NCBI GenBank assembly: GCA_002005505.1
Contig: KV908422.1
Coordinates: 244,082-256,581 of the forward strand
Source of the DNA: Botryococcus braunii
Lineage: Eukaryota; Chlorophyta; Trebouxiophyceae
Direction of reading: 5' to 3'
DNA length: 12,500 nt
The notes beneath the pieces are model-generated. The model saw nothing but the letters and a program-made list of their open reading frames with translations. It had not been told where the DNA came from and did not search any database. Both the position numbers and the translations under genes were made by a program. Below are positions 1 to 12,500 of this stretch, piece by piece (positions within the stretch are counted from its first letter, which is position 1; each line of letters begins with the position of its first letter).

Positions 1-14
1 AACCCCCACACTTC

Positions 15-108
<94 letters not shown>

Positions 109-581
109 CGCGCGAGCGCGCGCGCCTGGAGAGATGTGCGCCGAAAAATGCAAGTACGTCTTCAATGGGTTTGACCTGTTTACATAGGAACAACGACTTG
201 GGATTCAGTTTGGCGTACAGCAGGCCCGAGCGACTCATCCCAACAGCGTGTCTGCTCTCTAACTAGAGATGACTGTGCCCGCCCCACTTCCAACCTTGTC
301 TGGCTCCCCCATCACAGGGAATGATACTCACTTCATGCACCCCATCCGCCTTCGGGTTGGAAAAATGATGTAGAACTTCGGCAAAAGAGCTGCTTAACTT
401 TGGAACTGCGAATCCCAAAAAGCAGGTACATGCAACTGCTTTCGTATCCGGCATTGCTGGGAACGAGGTTGCCCCCAGGCCATCAGCCGCACAGCTGTGT
501 TGGTGAGCACGAATAATCTTGGCCTCTAAATGTGGCAAGGCACGAATAAAGGGGAGGGATGAATGAAGGACGAGGGCATGC
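1..581. other. Intronic sequence after exon 9, left edge
   Basis: By the gene model this is intron 9 of the ABCD-like gene, running off the window. I searched the minus strand for the expected Q-loop exon (FLPQ.PY) and did not find it. A donor-like ATGAA|GTGAGT occurs at about 326-331 on the minus strand, but the reading frames before it do not resemble an ABC domain. The left end holds a (CA)n array listed separately. Confidence 0.5.
15..124. repeat. (CA)n array flanked by CG runs
   Basis: About 42 CA units, interrupted once at 49-50, are bracketed by alternating CG at both ends (CGCGCGCG at 15-23; TGCGCGCGAGCGCGCGCG from 107). The block of about 110 bases is almost perfectly alternating pyrimidine-purine, the type of sequence known to adopt Z-DNA under negative supercoiling. 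Confidence 0.95.
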
Positions 582-11403
<10,822 letters not shown>

Positions 11404-11685
11404 CTGAGAAGATACGTAGGGCCAAGGGTACTGCCAGGTATACAGTATATGTACAACTTGCATGAAACCGTTGAACAACTCAGTGGGAACGGCTATGTAC
11501 ATCAAGTGAACTTGATCATGAACCGGTCACCTTACGCGTTTCTGTTGTCAAGTATTTGATTGAGGTACGCCTGGGAGAACCGTTTCTAACCACATCATGC
11601 ATATCATGTATTCAGCTGAGAAGGGTCTCTAATGTCATGAAACATATAAACGAGATTCTGGTATAGCCTGTACAGAAGGGCGTAC

Positions 11686-11752
11686 GACGTGTAATCCTTG
11701 GAGACGCAGAGGAGGATCGCCTCAGGAGAGGGGTTTTTCGTCGGGCTTTCAT
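11686..11752 (-). CDS. Speculative start exon of the ABCD-like gene
   Basis: An ATG at 11750-11752 opens a frame rich in Arg, Lys and Ser (MKARRKTPLLRRSSSASPR). A possible donor GTACGC follows at phase 1, matching the 2-nt prefix needed by the exon ending at 11403. A basic, Ser-rich N terminus would fit a targeting sequence. No homology supports it, and it begins only 34 bases from the proposed start of the plus-strand gene, so one of the two starts may be wrong. Confidence 0.2.
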
Positions 11753-11786
11753 TTCAGATACACGGATCCTAGTCAGGTGACTAGTC

Positions 11787-11816
11787 ATGCCGCCAAGAAC
11801 AGGATATGCTCGGCCA
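11787..11816 (+). CDS. Unidentified signal-anchor protein, exon 1
   Basis: An ATG at 11787 with an in-frame TGA nine bases upstream encodes MPPRTGYARP and meets a strong donor, GGCCA|GTAAGT, at phase 0. The exon itself may begin at 11758 after cgggctttcatttcag, a very good acceptor that would imply a 5' untranslated exon further left. Two arginines precede the hydrophobic segment in the next exon, as the positive-inside rule predicts for a membrane anchor. Confidence 0.4.
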
Positions 11817-12030
11817 GTAAGTCATTCATTCGTCGCGGACGAGACCCGATTGGAGGACTGGCTATCAATTATTGCAAGATGACGTTACGGATTGCGCATT
11901 GAAGTATTCTGGCACTGGTGGAAGACGAACACACAAAAAGATTATATATATTCTGTGGCATTGCACTCACTTTTACCTCGCACGCAGACGTCCGACGGCA
12001 CAGATGGAAAATACCGGATGATTATCGAAG

Positions 12031-12175
12031 ATAGTATGGCCCATCATAGTGCTTTTCAATATTCTTGTAATGGTCTATGGCTTTAGGGTCACGACTGACA
12101 ATAATTTTGTCGTGCACAGAGTACAAGCTCCTGGCGAGCTACAGAAAGGGGATGCGAAGTTTCTTCTATGCGACT
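12031..12175 (+). CDS. Unidentified signal-anchor protein, exon 2 (transmembrane segment)
   Basis: Joined at phase 0 to MPPRTGYARP, this exon begins with IVWPIIVLFNILVMVYGF, a clear transmembrane or signal-anchor helix. It continues RVTTDNNFVVHRVQAPGELQ and then KGDAKFLLCD. Between 12031 and about 12120 the other two plus frames contain stops, so this is the only usable frame. The donor GCGACT|GTAAGT is strong (phase 1). The acceptor ttatcgaag is weak. I recognise no family; the layout suggests a short cytosolic tail, one helix and a lumenal or outside domain. Confidence 0.45.
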
Positions 12176-12318
12176 GTAAGTAATCTCTAAAGCTTGTTGT
12201 CGTCCATGTGTATTTTGTGCAACTCTAGGGTAAAACCATGCTTATTGTGTTTTGATTCTCTGTTGTTTGTCGTTGGCCCTCCACTTTTGACACGCAAGTT
12301 CACGGTGTGTTGTTGCAG

Positions 12319-12373
12319 ATTATTCTTGGACTGTTTCGCACAAGCTGGCAGACAATCCCTTTCATTCTTCAAG
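12319..12373 (+). CDS. Unidentified signal-anchor protein, exon 3
   Basis: The acceptor gtgtgttgttgcag and donor TTCAAG|GTGCGT are both good and bound 55 bases, phase 1 to phase 2. In the frame set by exon 2 it reads YYSWTVSHKLADNPFHSS. The intron before it is only 143 bases, much shorter than those of the transporter gene. All three frames happen to be open through this exon, so the frame rests on exon 2. The gene continues off the right edge. Confidence 0.42.
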
Positions 12374-12500
12374 GTGCGTAGTGTTGATAAGAAACTGGTG
12401 GGCACTCCCTGTCGTCAAACCACTGCTCCTCTGGAAGCAAGGTTTTTGTTTCAAATATATTAAATTGACAATATCAGGTGTTCTGGGGTGTTGGGTTCAC

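Noticed and set aside
326..331. GTGAGT donor on the minus strand
   Set aside because: The frames before it do not match the expected Q-loop region of the nucleotide-binding domain, so I did not call an exon.
11892..12086. 64-codon plus frame (RIEVFWHWWKTNTQ...)
   Set aside because: It has no homology or splice support, and its end overlaps the transmembrane exon in another frame.
12319..12373. Alternative plus frame YKLLASYRKGMRSFFYATIILGLF across 12120-12373
   Set aside because: It is open and contains a hydrophobic patch, but no upstream exon joins it in phase without a stop. The frame from the 11787 ATG does.

Overview
The window looks like nuclear DNA from a eukaryote. It has split genes with canonical GT-AG introns of about 0.1 to 1 kb, GC-rich exons in a less GC-rich intron background, and very abundant (CA)n/(TG)n, (CT)n and poly-C tracts. 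No bacterial operon structure, Shine-Dalgarno-led reading frames or RNA genes were seen. A unicellular alga or other protist is my best guess, perhaps a Dunaliella-like green alga. That guess rests only on repeat texture and intron density.

Minus strand, from about 11.4 kb (possibly 11.75 kb) down to position 582: the main gene is a multi-exon ABC half-transporter of the peroxisomal/lysosomal D family (ABCD, ABC_membrane_2 type). From memory of the family it is closest to ABCD4. I reconstruct nine exons (11252-11403, 10999-11134, 10112-10325, 8920-9186, 7853-7952, 6815-6995, 5388-5539, 4424-4538, 582-799), and all eight junctions are phase-compatible. Together they encode about 511 residues: an N-terminal region, the six-helix membrane domain, a linker and the start of the nucleotide-binding domain through Walker A. 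The Q-loop, ABC signature, Walker B and H-loop must lie beyond the left edge. The true start codon is not settled.

Introns: every intron from intron 3 onward carries a long dinucleotide array. Some also hold minisatellites, homopurine tracts or poly-C/poly-G runs. The 8.57-8.95 kb minisatellite is made of copies of the exon 4 / 5' splice-site border. The last complete intron (800-4423, 3.6 kb) is about four times longer than the others. It contains a 23-bp minisatellite, an Asp-codon (GAT) repeat, a GC island open in several frames, and two short stretches that resemble the exon 7 region of the same transporter.

Plus strand, right edge (11787-12373): three short exons joined in phase give an N-terminal signal-anchor-like protein of unknown family, apparently divergent from the transporter gene. 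Its remainder lies off the right edge.
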